A stretch of 64,000 bases of DNA, taken from the NCBI RefSeq assembly GCF_007097265.1, contig NZ_VJZP01000015.1, forward strand, positions 1 to 64,000. The letters are read 5' to 3'. The position numbers and the translations under genes were made by a program. Under the pieces are notes generated by a model that saw nothing but the letters and a program-made list of their open reading frames with translations, was not told the DNA's origin and ran no database searches. Numbering within the stretch: the stretch's first letter is position 1; every line of letters starts with the position of its first letter. Positions 1 through 7,016 of the stretch are shown piece after piece. This DNA comes from Flavobacterium gawalongense (GTDB taxonomy: Bacteria; Bacteroidota; Bacteroidia; Flavobacteriales; Flavobacteriaceae).

Positions 1-2
1 TG

Positions 3-143
3 GTAAAAAACATCCCGTACTATAATCCAGAAAATTATTTATATTTAGATGAAAAAAGAAAACTAGGAATTGTAAAAAGAATTAGAAAACAAGTTTCTAA
101 ATTCAATCTAAAGTCAGAAGATTTAGATTTTTCAACTACTTGA
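3..143 (+). CDS. C-terminal end of an unidentified protein (partial)
   Basis: The third forward frame is open from the window edge to a TGA at 141-143 and encodes 46 residues, starting VKNIPYYNPENY and ending DLDFSTT. The piece is Lys/Arg-rich in the middle (EKRKLGIVKRIRKQ). It is too short to assign to a family and I do not recognise it. The other two forward frames have stops within the first 25 bases, so this is the only possible coding frame. It is followed directly by a repeat-bearing intergenic region. Confidence 0.4.
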   Translation, partial: VKNIPYYNPENYLYLDEKRKLGIVKRIRKQVSKFNLKSEDLDFSTT

Positions 144-195
144 TTTTAAGTATAAACAAAAACGTTAGTTAGAATTAGTTCTTGATGATGATTTT

Positions 196-314
196 CGTCA
201 GTTCGAGTGATTTTCGACAGAAAATTATATCGAGAACTAGAAAATTAGTATTAAAAATGGTTCTCGATACATTTTTTGTTCCGTTTTACTCCACAAAAAA
301 CACTCGAACTGACG
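196..314. repeat. Nested inverted repeat, REP/MITE-like element
   Basis: The outer arms CGTCAGTTCGAGTG (196-209) and CACTCGAACTGACG (301-314) are perfect 14-base reverse complements. Inside them TATCGAGAAC (228-237) and GTTCTCGATA (260-269) form a second perfect 10-base pair. The resulting double hairpin of about 119 bases carries no reading frame of note. From memory, GTCAGTTCGAGTG-type repeats are common between genes in Bacteroidota. The rest of 144-533 is AT-rich and I see nothing firm in it. Confidence 0.75.
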
Positions 315-533
315 TTTTTAATAATTGCACCCAACAGGTTATGTTCAATTTGTAAGTAATTATGGATAGATTACTTCATTGATAACAGACGTTTTATTTA
401 AACATCAATCGTAATATTAAAGATTTGCAGGAATCTGCAATCAAGAATCGTTAATCTTCATTCAAAAATCTCTTGTCTTAATGATATTAACTTGAATTTA
501 CAGAGAATTCATGATTAACCGAGCAAATAAAAA

Positions 534-1043
534 CTATCCAATCCTTTTCTCCAATACAATAAATTCCAAAGACTGTTCTGAGATTGGAATATGAACGTCG
601 CTTGCCGGGAAAGGTTCTCTTGCTCCCGTATCTGCATAACCGTTGCGTTTGTACCATGAAATCAATTCCTCCCGAACAGATATCACGGTCATTGCAATTT
701 TGGGCAAGCCTAATGCCAAAGCATGAATTTCACCCTGTTTTAATAATTTTTTTCCAACACCACTGTTTTGCAACTCAGGCGAAACCGTTAGCATTCCTAA
801 ATACAATTGTTGCTCTTTTTCAATCAACAATACACAACCTATAATCTGTTCATTCTCCGTAAATTTTAGAATGGTATTTTTAGTATTCTGAATGGTTTCA
901 GTCAGTTCCTGTTCAGTGGTTCGGAGTCCTTCTAATAAGTTGGCTTCAGTGGTCCATCCTTTTTTAGAAGATTCCCCGCGATAAGCTGAATTGATTAATC
1001 TACTTAATGCAGAAACGTCTTCTATTGTTGCTTTTGTGATCAT
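534..1043 (-). CDS. GNAT family N-acetyltransferase
   Basis: A 169-residue protein of the Gcn5-related acetyltransferase fold. The acetyl-CoA binding loop is LQNSGVGKKLL at about residues 91-101, after the beta-strand YLGMLTVSPE, followed by an alpha helix and the late motif SWYKRNGYADTG typical of the family C-terminus. Such enzymes move an acetyl group from acetyl-CoA to an amine on a small molecule or protein; the substrate cannot be read from the sequence. It is a single gene, with repeat-bearing spacers on both sides. The ATG at the 5' end directly precedes the first family strand (ITKATIEDV), so the start is plausible. Confidence 0.85.
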   Translation of the reverse strand: MITKATIEDVSALSRLINSAYRGESSKKGWTTEANLLEGLRTTEQELTETIQNTKNTILKFTENEQIIGCVLLIEKEQQLYLGMLTVSPELQNSGVGKKLLKQGEIHALALGLPKIAMTVISVREELISWYKRNGYADTGAREPFPASDVHIPISEQSLEFIVLEKRIG

Positions 1044-1120
1044 GCGTAATATATTTCTTAGGATATTGTTTTGTATTTCTCAAAGGTAGAAAAAAGGATT
1101 ACAAAATGGTTTTTTCCTGC

Positions 1121-1161
1121 TATTCAACCGAGAGAGATTATAAAATTCAAGTGATTGGGTT
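1121..1161. repeat. Copy A of a dispersed ~45-base repeat
   Basis: The stretch containing AACCGAGAGAGATTATAAAA and GTGATTGGG aligns with two further copies at 4789-4830 and 5740-5792. The shared pattern is aaccgAGAGaaatt, about 8 AT-rich bases, then tccgagcgatYggg. This copy is the most diverged. It lies between the GNAT gene and the end of the FAD oxidase gene. Confidence 0.55.
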
Positions 1162-3673
1162 AATAATCATAAACATGTTCAATCGTAGTATTTTTATTTA
1201 TTGCATTTTTAATAAAAGGCAATAGTTTGTCAACTGGTAAAAAGTAAATGTTTCTTTTTAAGTTGTCATTAGTTACTATTCTTGATTTGTACAATAACGT
1301 ACTATTTTTAGAATTTATTTCTTGAGAGTTATTCATAATTACAGAAACTGCAATTTCATCATTTCCAGAAATTTCATAAATTTTCACATTTTGATTCGAA
1401 AGCTTAATTATTTCATTTGTAAATGCTTCCCATCGAGTAACAGCAATTATCATTTTGTTACCATCTTTTTTGATGATTTTTAAGTTTTTATTTTCTTTAA
1501 CGGAATCAAGATTAGAAACAATTAAATAAATAGAATTAGCTGGAGTTTCGTATGTTGAGTTTGCAGCCCATTGAATGAGTTGCGAATAAAAAGCTTTGAA
1601 TGAAAACTCGAATGTAAAAAACAATGTTCTTTCCCATTTTCTAATCACACTACAATTTGATTTTTCTGAAGTATTCCAAACTTTTTTAATCCACGGTAAA
1701 AACTTAAATTCATACCATGCAGTTTGATAAATAAAGTCACTGTACGCTCTTTGAGCTTCAATTATGATTTCTTCTTTTTTAGACGTTTTTTCTTCCGAAA
1801 ATAGAGCGAACAATCTCCCCATTGTATTTTCATAAATGATTTTCGCTCCATATTCCATGGTCATACTAACACCAATGACTTGTAGCATCGTCTTATATTC
1901 ACTGTTTTCAGGATATGCTTTTGAGGTCAATGTTGTGGAACGGTCGTAAAGGGTCCAATATTCATCTATAGATTTATAGAATGGAAAGTCAGAAGGGTTT
2001 TTACCACTTTCAAGATAATCAGAATACTCTTTTGGATTAAAGACTAAATACCATTCCGGAATTGTAAGAATCGTTTGTTCTTCGGCTCTGAAGTATTCGT
2101 TTTTGTTATTTTTTTCTTGAGACAGCTTATTTTTTGCATAAGGATTATACTTGTCCAGTAACTTGTTTGTAAATCTTTGATTAGGATCTAGTCTGTTTTT
2201 TAATCCGAAGTATTTAATGCTATTTGGATACCCTTTTTGAAACTGCTCAATAGTTGCGTGAGGTTGATAGGGTAGGTACCAAGCTCCATTTTCGCTTAAA
2301 ATAGCATCAGTCATTTCAAGTGTCCATTTGTTTACTCTGTCTTTTGCCTCTTGATTTGTCTTTTGTTTATAATAGATTACAAAAGCAAACACCTCTTTAT
2401 TTGCCCAAGAAAGATAACTTTCGTTATCTGGTAAAGCGTGTCTCAATGAAACATTGATCACATTAACATCATATTTTTGAAATATGATTTTCATTTTCGG
2501 AATAAATGACTTTATATTTTCTACAGGAATAAAGTATTCTTGTAGAACATATGTTTCTTTATCTCTAGAGGAAGGTTCTAATTCTTTTACATCATAACTA
2601 GCCTCTTTGTTTCTCCATCGCACTATTTTAGGAAAATAAACCAATGGATCTATTATGTTTTTTCGTATCCATTTTCCAGAATTGCCCCAAGAAACAAGCT
2701 TTGATAATTTTGATTCAAGCCAATAATTTTCATCGTCTGATAGTAATCGCTCTTCATCTGTTAATGGTTTTGTTGTTTTTGACCATGAAACACTCATTAT
2801 TTTATCATAGTTTGGTGGATACAAATCACCATTTTGGAAAACGATATCTTTATTTCTAATGTTTTTATCAAAATAAGGTTTGTAGTCTTCAACGTTCATC
2901 TCTTGGTTATGTCTTTCTACTTTTACATTGTCAACTAATTGTAAAGTAGCTTCAACGATGACTCCAATTCCGCCATATCCACCAATAGCAGTATCAAAAA
3001 TGGCTTGATTTATTTTTCGATTGGCTATTATTATAGCACCTGTTGCAGTAACTATTTTTAATTCTAAAACAGATGAAATGATTGGGCCATGACCAATGTA
3101 TCTGCCATGGCAATTTACAGATATAGCTCCTCCTACAGTGAAATTAGAATAGGTTTGCATTATTTTTATGGATAAATCCAAAGGGTCTATTTTCTTTTGA
3201 ATATCTCTCCATCTAATTCCTGCTTGTACTGTAATTTGTTTTTTAGTTTTATCAATATTGATGATTTTATTAAAAGACCTCATATCAATATGCAAACTAT
3301 TTTCAAAAGCAGTTTGCCCTCCCATACTGTATTTACCTCCACCTATAGAAATTGGTCCAGTTGTACTTTTTATGGCATAAACAATTTCATTTACCGTTTT
3401 TGGTTTAATGATTTTATTAACCTGAATAGGATTTATTTGAGTAATATCATTTAGGGTCTTATTGTCAAGAGCCTTATTAAATGTAGGATCGCCCGAAAAT
3501 TTTATTAATAAGAAAGTGTATATAGCAAATGCAATTAGACTATAGAAAGGGATTGATATAATTTTTTTGCTATTAATAAATCGAATCAATTTCCTAATTC
3601 CAGAGTAAATAAATTTTATAGTTTGTATAAAATAGGTAAAAAGTAATTGAATTAAAGTAAAAATTTTTTTCAT
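1160..3673 (-). CDS. Membrane-anchored FAD-linked oxidase with C-terminal extra domain
   Basis: An 837-residue protein. A hydrophobic segment at about 38-58 predicts one N-terminal membrane anchor. Residues about 90-250 form an FAD-binding type 4 (PCMH/VAO) domain with the loop SIGGGKYSMGG (109-119) and TVGGAISVNCHGRYIGHG (179-196). The region 250-530 resembles the C-terminal cap of aldonolactone-oxidase-like proteins. From about 550 a further domain begins (LTIPEWYLVFNPKEY), making the protein much longer than ordinary family members (about 450-550). It is the second gene of a two-gene operon, 18 bases after the methyltransferase. Pairing of an FAD oxidase with a SAM methyltransferase recalls 10-methyl fatty acid synthesis in actinobacteria (BfaA/BfaB); that link is inference. 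Substrate unknown. Confidence 0.75.
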   Translation of the reverse strand: MKKIFTLIQLLFTYFIQTIKFIYSGIRKLIRFINSKKIISIPFYSLIAFAIYTFLLIKFSGDPTFNKALDNKTLNDITQINPIQVNKIIKPKTVNEIVYAIKSTTGPISIGGGKYSMGGQTAFENSLHIDMRSFNKIINIDKTKKQITVQAGIRWRDIQKKIDPLDLSIKIMQTYSNFTVGGAISVNCHGRYIGHGPIISSVLELKIVTATGAIIIANRKINQAIFDTAIGGYGGIGVIVEATLQLVDNVKVERHNQEMNVEDYKPYFDKNIRNKDIVFQNGDLYPPNYDKIMSVSWSKTTKPLTDEERLLSDDENYWLESKLSKLVSWGNSGKWIRKNIIDPLVYFPKIVRWRNKEASYDVKELEPSSRDKETYVLQEYFIPVENIKSFIPKMKIIFQKYDVNVINVSLRHALPDNESYLSWANKEVFAFVIYYKQKTNQEAKDRVNKWTLEMTDAILSENGAWYLPYQPHATIEQFQKGYPNSIKYFGLKNRLDPNQRFTNKLLDKYNPYAKNKLSQEKNNKNEYFRAEEQTILTIPEWYLVFNPKEYSDYLESGKNPSDFPFYKSIDEYWTLYDRSTTLTSKAYPENSEYKTMLQVIGVSMTMEYGAKIIYENTMGRLFALFSEEKTSKKEEIIIEAQRAYSDFIYQTAWYEFKFLPWIKKVWNTSEKSNCSVIRKWERTLFFTFEFSFKAFYSQLIQWAANSTYETPANSIYLIVSNLDSVKENKNLKIIKKDGNKMIIAVTRWEAFTNEIIKLSNQNVKIYEISGNDEIAVSVIMNNSQEINSKNSTLLYKSRIVTNDNLKRNIYFLPVDKLLPFIKNAINKNTTIEHVYDY

Positions 3674-3691
3674 AAAAGCGTAGTGCAGTGA

Positions 3692-4633
3692 TTAGATTTT
3701 TGTGAATATCATTAAGGCATTTTTGGTAGGATCTCCTTTTTGATACAGTGTTTTTTTATTAAACTTAAATCCAATTGTTTCAACAAATTTGCAAATAAAG
3801 TCCAGCGAGTAAAAGTTTCTAATTTCTTTGCTATTATATTCCCAGGATTCATTTACCCCCATATTAAAGACATCGTGAGCAAGAGCAACTAAAACTTTTT
3901 GATCTTCGGTATCACAATTATGGTCTCTTAATATGAGTTTTCCGCCAACCCTCATGGTATCTCTGATCGAAGAGATGTAAGGAACTCGTAAATCCAATGG
4001 GCAATGGTGGAAGCCTATGTATATGGTTACAAGATCTAAGCTATTAGCGGGTATGTGATCGGAAAATTTGGTTTTGTAATTAGTAAATTGGATATATTCG
4101 GCTCCTACAGCAATTTGTCCGCGCTCAACCATTTCTGTAAAGGAGTATTTTGGTTTTCTGCCATCAGCATAATATCTTTTCCCTTTAATAGAGACACTTT
4201 CTTCAAGATAATCTAAATATCTTCCAGAAGAACCTACTTCTAAATAGCCATTATAAGTACTGCCTTCTCCAAGTAAGGAAACTGTTTCTTTGGACATTTC
4301 ATTTTTTTGATGCATCAAAGCGGGAAGTTGATATCGAATACTTGATAAAATAGGAGAGATGTCTTCTAACTTTGATTGGGTAGTAGTATAAATTTCTTTA
4401 TCCGTATTTTTTAAAATGGTATTGTCATAAATTAACTTATGGAATTGTTTTTCAGGATATAAATTGAATACATTTTTAAGAAATAAAAAAAACTCATTCT
4501 TGAGTTTGATGTTGGTATAAATATATTTGAAATTACTTCTAACTACTGAATTTGAATCGAATATGTTGTTGGAAAACAACTGTGTAGATGTGATAAAAAG
4601 TAGTGTTGTTTTAATAAAATTCCGTCTCTTCAT
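3692..4633 (-). CDS. SAM-dependent methyltransferase with Tat-like signal peptide
   Basis: A 313-residue protein. The N-terminus MKRRNFIKTTLLFITSTQLF has the twin-arginine pattern RRNFIK followed by a hydrophobic stretch, so export is predicted. Residues about 110-313 look like a class I methyltransferase: motif I YLEVGSSGRYLDYL (130-143), an acidic-strand region, LVTIYIGFHHCPLD (201-214) and GGKLILRDHN (230-239) as in Methyltransf_11 proteins. It is the first gene of an operon with the FAD oxidase. A SAM-using enzyme with an export signal is odd because SAM is a cytoplasmic cofactor. Either the signal acts as a membrane anchor or the protein no longer uses SAM in the usual way. Confidence 0.7.
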   Translation of the reverse strand: MKRRNFIKTTLLFITSTQLFSNNIFDSNSVVRSNFKYIYTNIKLKNEFFLFLKNVFNLYPEKQFHKLIYDNTILKNTDKEIYTTTQSKLEDISPILSSIRYQLPALMHQKNEMSKETVSLLGEGSTYNGYLEVGSSGRYLDYLEESVSIKGKRYYADGRKPKYSFTEMVERGQIAVGAEYIQFTNYKTKFSDHIPANSLDLVTIYIGFHHCPLDLRVPYISSIRDTMRVGGKLILRDHNCDTEDQKVLVALAHDVFNMGVNESWEYNSKEIRNFYSLDFICKFVETIGFKFNKKTLYQKGDPTKNALMIFTKI

Positions 4634-4788
4634 AGTTTGATCAATAATATAATAATCGATTTCTTGTTAAAATGTAAATATAGGACTTAATTCAAAAATT
4701 ATACATTATTTTATTTGAATTACCTCAAAAAAATCCAATTCGGTATAGTTAAGGTTATAAAATTTACGAGGATAATTGTTTTAGTACT

Positions 4789-4830
4789 GTCTAACCGAAA
4801 GAAATTATTGATATCCGAGCGATTGGGATT
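4789..4830. repeat. Copy B of a dispersed ~45-base repeat
   Basis: CTAACCGAAAGAAATTATTG followed by ATATCCGAGCGATTGGGATT matches the copies at 1121-1161 and 5740-5792. It lies in the 378-base spacer between the methyltransferase gene and the SYLF gene, which otherwise holds only AT-rich sequence and the SYLF promoter. Confidence 0.6.
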
Positions 4831-4966
4831 GCAAGCATATTGGAAATTAAAAAAAGGAGTAAATCACTTCTTTTTTTGAAAATATAAATCACGTTATAAA
4901 TTAATAATGAAATAATGCATAGTACTGATAATCAGTTCTATTTATTATTAAATAAGGGATTTGTGT

Positions 4967-4974
4967 TACCTTTG
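4967..4974 (+). promoter_or_regulatory. Promoter -7 element of the SYLF gene
   Basis: TACCTTTG matches the Bacteroidota -7 consensus TAnnTTTG exactly. It lies about 38 bases before the ATG at 5012. No clear TTG is seen at the expected -33 distance, so the call rests on one element. Confidence 0.5.
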
Positions 4975-5011
4975 AATAAAGAAAATTTACAACAATTTAA
5001 TAGCTATAATT

Positions 5012-5551
5012 ATGAAAAATTTAAATATTATTTGGGTAGTAGTGATGGCTTGTGTACTAAACATAACACCTATATTGGGACAATCGACCGCTAGAAAGAA
5101 TAAAATTATTGCTGACAGCCATACAGCAAAGGCGGAGTTCATTAAAAGTGATCCTCTTATGAAAGCACTTTTTGAAAAAGCGTCCGGCTATGTCATCTTT
5201 CCCAATGTAGGCAAAGCAGGACTCGGCATTGGAGGAGCAGCTGGTAACGGGGTTGTCTATGAACATAATACGATGGTAGGTATGGCAAAGTTGTCACAAT
5301 TAAGTATAGGATTTCAGGCAGGCGGACAAGCGTATCGTGAAGTAATATTTTTTGAGACAAAAAAGGAATTGGAACGATTTAAACAGAGCCGATTCGAGTT
5401 TTCCGCACAAGCCTCAGCAGTGGCTGTAACAGCTGGTGCCTCAGCAAATGTAAAGTATACTAATGGCGTTATGGTGTTCACCATGCAGAAAGGAGGACTC
5501 ATGTACGAGGCTTCGATTGGTGGACAGAAGTTTAAGTTTAATAAATTGTAA
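5012..5551 (+). CDS. Secreted SYLF-domain (Ysc84-like) lipid-binding protein
   Basis: A 179-residue protein with a Sec signal peptide at about 1-24 ending in LGQS. The rest is one SYLF/Ysc84 domain: early LMKALFEKASGYVIFPNVGK, the glycine-rich GLGIGGAAGNGVVYEHN, then alternating small residues (SAQASAVAVTAGASANV) and the ending KGGLMYEASIGGQKFKF. SYLF domains bind phosphoinositides in eukaryotes; in bacteria the domain occurs in exported proteins of poorly defined role. It stands alone with its own promoter and is followed by a hairpin repeat that may end its transcript. Confidence 0.85.
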   Translation: MKNLNIIWVVVMACVLNITPILGQSTARKNKIIADSHTAKAEFIKSDPLMKALFEKASGYVIFPNVGKAGLGIGGAAGNGVVYEHNTMVGMAKLSQLSIGFQAGGQAYREVIFFETKKELERFKQSRFEFSAQASAVAVTAGASANVKYTNGVMVFTMQKGGLMYEASIGGQKFKFNKL

Positions 5552-5579
5552 CACTCTTTTTATAAATGTAAGTTTATTT

Positions 5580-5650
5580 GTCATTCCGACGAAGGAGGAA
5601 TCTCTGTTTGTTGCTCACGTTTGTTGAGATTTCTCCTTCGTCGGAATGAC
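5580..5650. repeat. Long hairpin repeat (CGACGAAGGAG family), copy 1
   Basis: Arms 5580-5604 and 5626-5650 are reverse complements at 24 of 25 positions, with a 21-base loop. The core ATTCCGACGAAGGAGGAATC is shared with the hairpin at 8435-8496 (ATTTCGACGAAGGAGAAATC). It lies 28 bases after the SYLF stop codon. Confidence 0.8.
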
Positions 5651-5739
5651 AAAATCATGGAGATTATTCCTTAATCTTAATGACTTTGCGCTGGCACTAG
5701 CGGAGGTCTCATTGTTGTGGGCACGGAAAAGATTTCCGC

Positions 5740-5792
5740 GCTATCGAACCGAGAGAAATTGTATATATCCGAGCGATCGGGTCGATGCACAG
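5740..5792. repeat. Copy C of a dispersed ~45-base repeat
   Basis: CGAACCGAGAGAAATTGTAT followed by ATATCCGAGCGATCGGG is the third and best copy of the repeat also seen at 1121 and 4789. The flanking 5651-5840 has a GC-richer, non-coding character. A reading frame running through here is made of repeats and is not called. Confidence 0.6.
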
Positions 5793-5840
5793 CGAAGAAG
5801 AGTTGCGAGATTGTCAGCCGATAAAATGTATTTCCGTTCG

Positions 5841-6503
5841 TTAGTGTCCACCGTGTTTAATTATTAATTCTGCTGTTTCTTTAAAATTCTTTTCATTTGC
5901 CATAAACAAAGGTGTCTGTCCGTTACCCATCTTTGAATTAATGTCTGCACCATTGTCTATGAGAAGTTTTGAAATTTTTGTCTGTCCGTTATGAGCGGCT
6001 GAATGTAATGGAGTAACGTCTTGCATCTGTCTTGCATTTACATCTGCACCGTGTTTTATTAAGAGTTCTGCAATGTCGAAGTGAGAAATTGCACAGGCAG
6101 AGTGAATTGGTGCAACTTTAAATTGGTTATTCGATGCAATATTCGGGTTTGCACCTTTGTCGAGAAGTAGTTTTACAAGAGATAAATGTCCAAAGAATGA
6201 AGCAAGTCCTAAAGCGGTAAACCCGTCAGAGGAAAATGAATTTAAAAGTTCAGGATTTTTGTCCAATAATTGGCTGACTGTTTCAGTGTCCCCAATACTG
6301 ACAGCTTCAAAAATGTCAAGTTTTTGTTTGTGCTTTTTTAGAATGTCAACAGCGAAATTGTTTCTGCAATAAGCAGCAAATTGTAAAAGAGAAATTCCCT
6401 GTTCTGTTTTGATGTCCGCAAGTGAACGATTGTCATTTAACTTCTTTTCCAAGAGGTCGTTTTTACCTGTCTTTATAAGTTCAATAATCTCTTCCATATT
6501 CAT
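5841..6503 (-). CDS. Ankyrin repeat protein
   Basis: A 220-residue protein built of about five to six ankyrin repeats with no signal peptide, so cytoplasmic. Clear units are DGFTALGLASFFGHLSLVKL, APIHSACAISHFDIAELLIK, TPLHSAAHNGQTKISKLLID and TPLFMANEKNFKETAELIIK, each followed by GADxN-type loops. The first two units are degenerate. Ankyrin repeats bind protein partners; no catalytic domain is present. It stands alone and lies just after (on its own strand) an attC-like hairpin at 6565-6617. Function unknown. Confidence 0.85.
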   Translation of the reverse strand: MNMEEIIELIKTGKNDLLEKKLNDNRSLADIKTEQGISLLQFAAYCRNNFAVDILKKHKQKLDIFEAVSIGDTETVSQLLDKNPELLNSFSSDGFTALGLASFFGHLSLVKLLLDKGANPNIASNNQFKVAPIHSACAISHFDIAELLIKHGADVNARQMQDVTPLHSAAHNGQTKISKLLIDNGADINSKMGNGQTPLFMANEKNFKETAELIIKHGGH

Positions 6504-6564
6504 TGTATTTATTTTGTTTGTAATAATTTCTTGTCCTAATGCGTAGTGGTCGTCCTACAATGAC

Positions 6565-6617
6565 GCCCAACTTATATATACTCGCTATAAAATAGCGCAT
6601 ATCTGCCTATATTGGGT
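6565..6617. repeat. Nested palindrome resembling an integron attC site
   Basis: GCCCAAC (6565-6571, pattern RYYYAAC) faces ATTGGGT (6611-6617, close to GTTRRRY). The flanking bases TTATATA and CTATA extend the pairing, and an inner perfect hairpin CGCTAT-AAA-ATAGCG lies between them. It is 53 bases long, slightly below the usual attC size. It sits about 60 bases before the ankyrin start codon. No integrase gene is visible. Confidence 0.35.
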
Positions 6618-6716
6618 GGCTTTGCGCTATAATTTGTTTTTTTATGCTCAACAAACTTAATGATTTTACCTACAGAAAACTAATCTAACAATAAAAATAA
6701 TCTGACTAATTCCCAT

Positions 6717-6749
6717 AAAAAAAACCGACTGAAAATCACTTCTCAGTCG
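6717..6749 (-). terminator. Rho-independent terminator, probable original thrC terminator
   Basis: Read on the minus strand, CGACTGA (6749-6743) pairs with TCAGTCG (6732-6726) in a perfect 7-base stem with a 10-base loop, followed by T tracts (eight A on the plus strand at 6717-6724). It lies 31 bases after the stop codon of the displaced thrC 3' end at 6780-6883, where a terminator of the thr operon would be expected. Confidence 0.7.
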
Positions 6750-6779
6750 TCTTTATATTTTAGTGTGCATTTTTAAATA

Positions 6780-6883
6780 CTACGCCAAAAACGCTTTCAA
6801 TTCCTCGTACGTTTTAATCTTTACGCTCACTTTTTCCTTTCCTAAAACACTTTCAATTTGTGTTGGAATAGGCAGTTTTACGT
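6780..6883 (-). pseudogene. Displaced 3' end of thrC (33 codons plus stop)
   Basis: Read on the minus strand this encodes VKLPIPTQIESVLGKEKVSV and then KIKTYEELKAFLA with a TAG stop, the exact C-terminus of the intact thrC at 8539-9828 with one change (Asp to Glu). The two copies differ at 8 of 99 bases and 7 of the changes are silent. Upstream of the fragment the frame runs into unrelated sequence and a stop. It is the left member of a direct repeat pair flanking the ATPase gene. Confidence 0.85.
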
Positions 6884-6923
6884 CTCTATAATTTTTTTAT
6901 TCCTCCATAAAAATGTGATATAT

Positions 6924-6981
6924 TACATTTATTCATTTGAAAAAGTGTGAAATAGTACACTTTTTCAAATGAATAAATGTA
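6924..6981. repeat. Perfect 25-base inverted repeat before the ATPase gene
   Basis: Arms 6924-6948 (TACATTTATTCATTTGAAAA then AGTGT) and 6957-6981 are perfect reverse complements around the 8-base loop GAAATAGT. The right arm ends at the promoter -7 element. It could be an operator for a dimeric regulator, a terminal repeat of the inserted segment, or both. Confidence 0.85.
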
Positions 6982-6987
6982 TATTTG
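6980..6987 (+). promoter_or_regulatory. Promoter -7 element of the DUF4143 ATPase gene
   Basis: TATATTTG fits TAnnTTTG and overlaps the last two bases of the 25-base inverted repeat. It places the transcript start near 6994 and the ATG at 7017 about 23 bases downstream. This argues against translation from the upstream ATG at 6969, which would lie before the promoter. Confidence 0.5.
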
Positions 6988-7016
6988 CAGTGTGTTTATA
7001 TTTTAAATATTTGATT

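Noticed and set aside
5646..5867. A 73-codon plus-strand frame after the hairpin repeat
   Set aside because: It is composed of the hairpin arm, repeat copy C and the antisense end of the ankyrin gene; no domain and no promoter.
6969..7016. Upstream ATG giving 16 more residues on the DUF4143 ATPase
   Set aside because: This ATG lies within the 25-base palindrome and before the promoter -7 element; the domain begins at the ATG at 7017.
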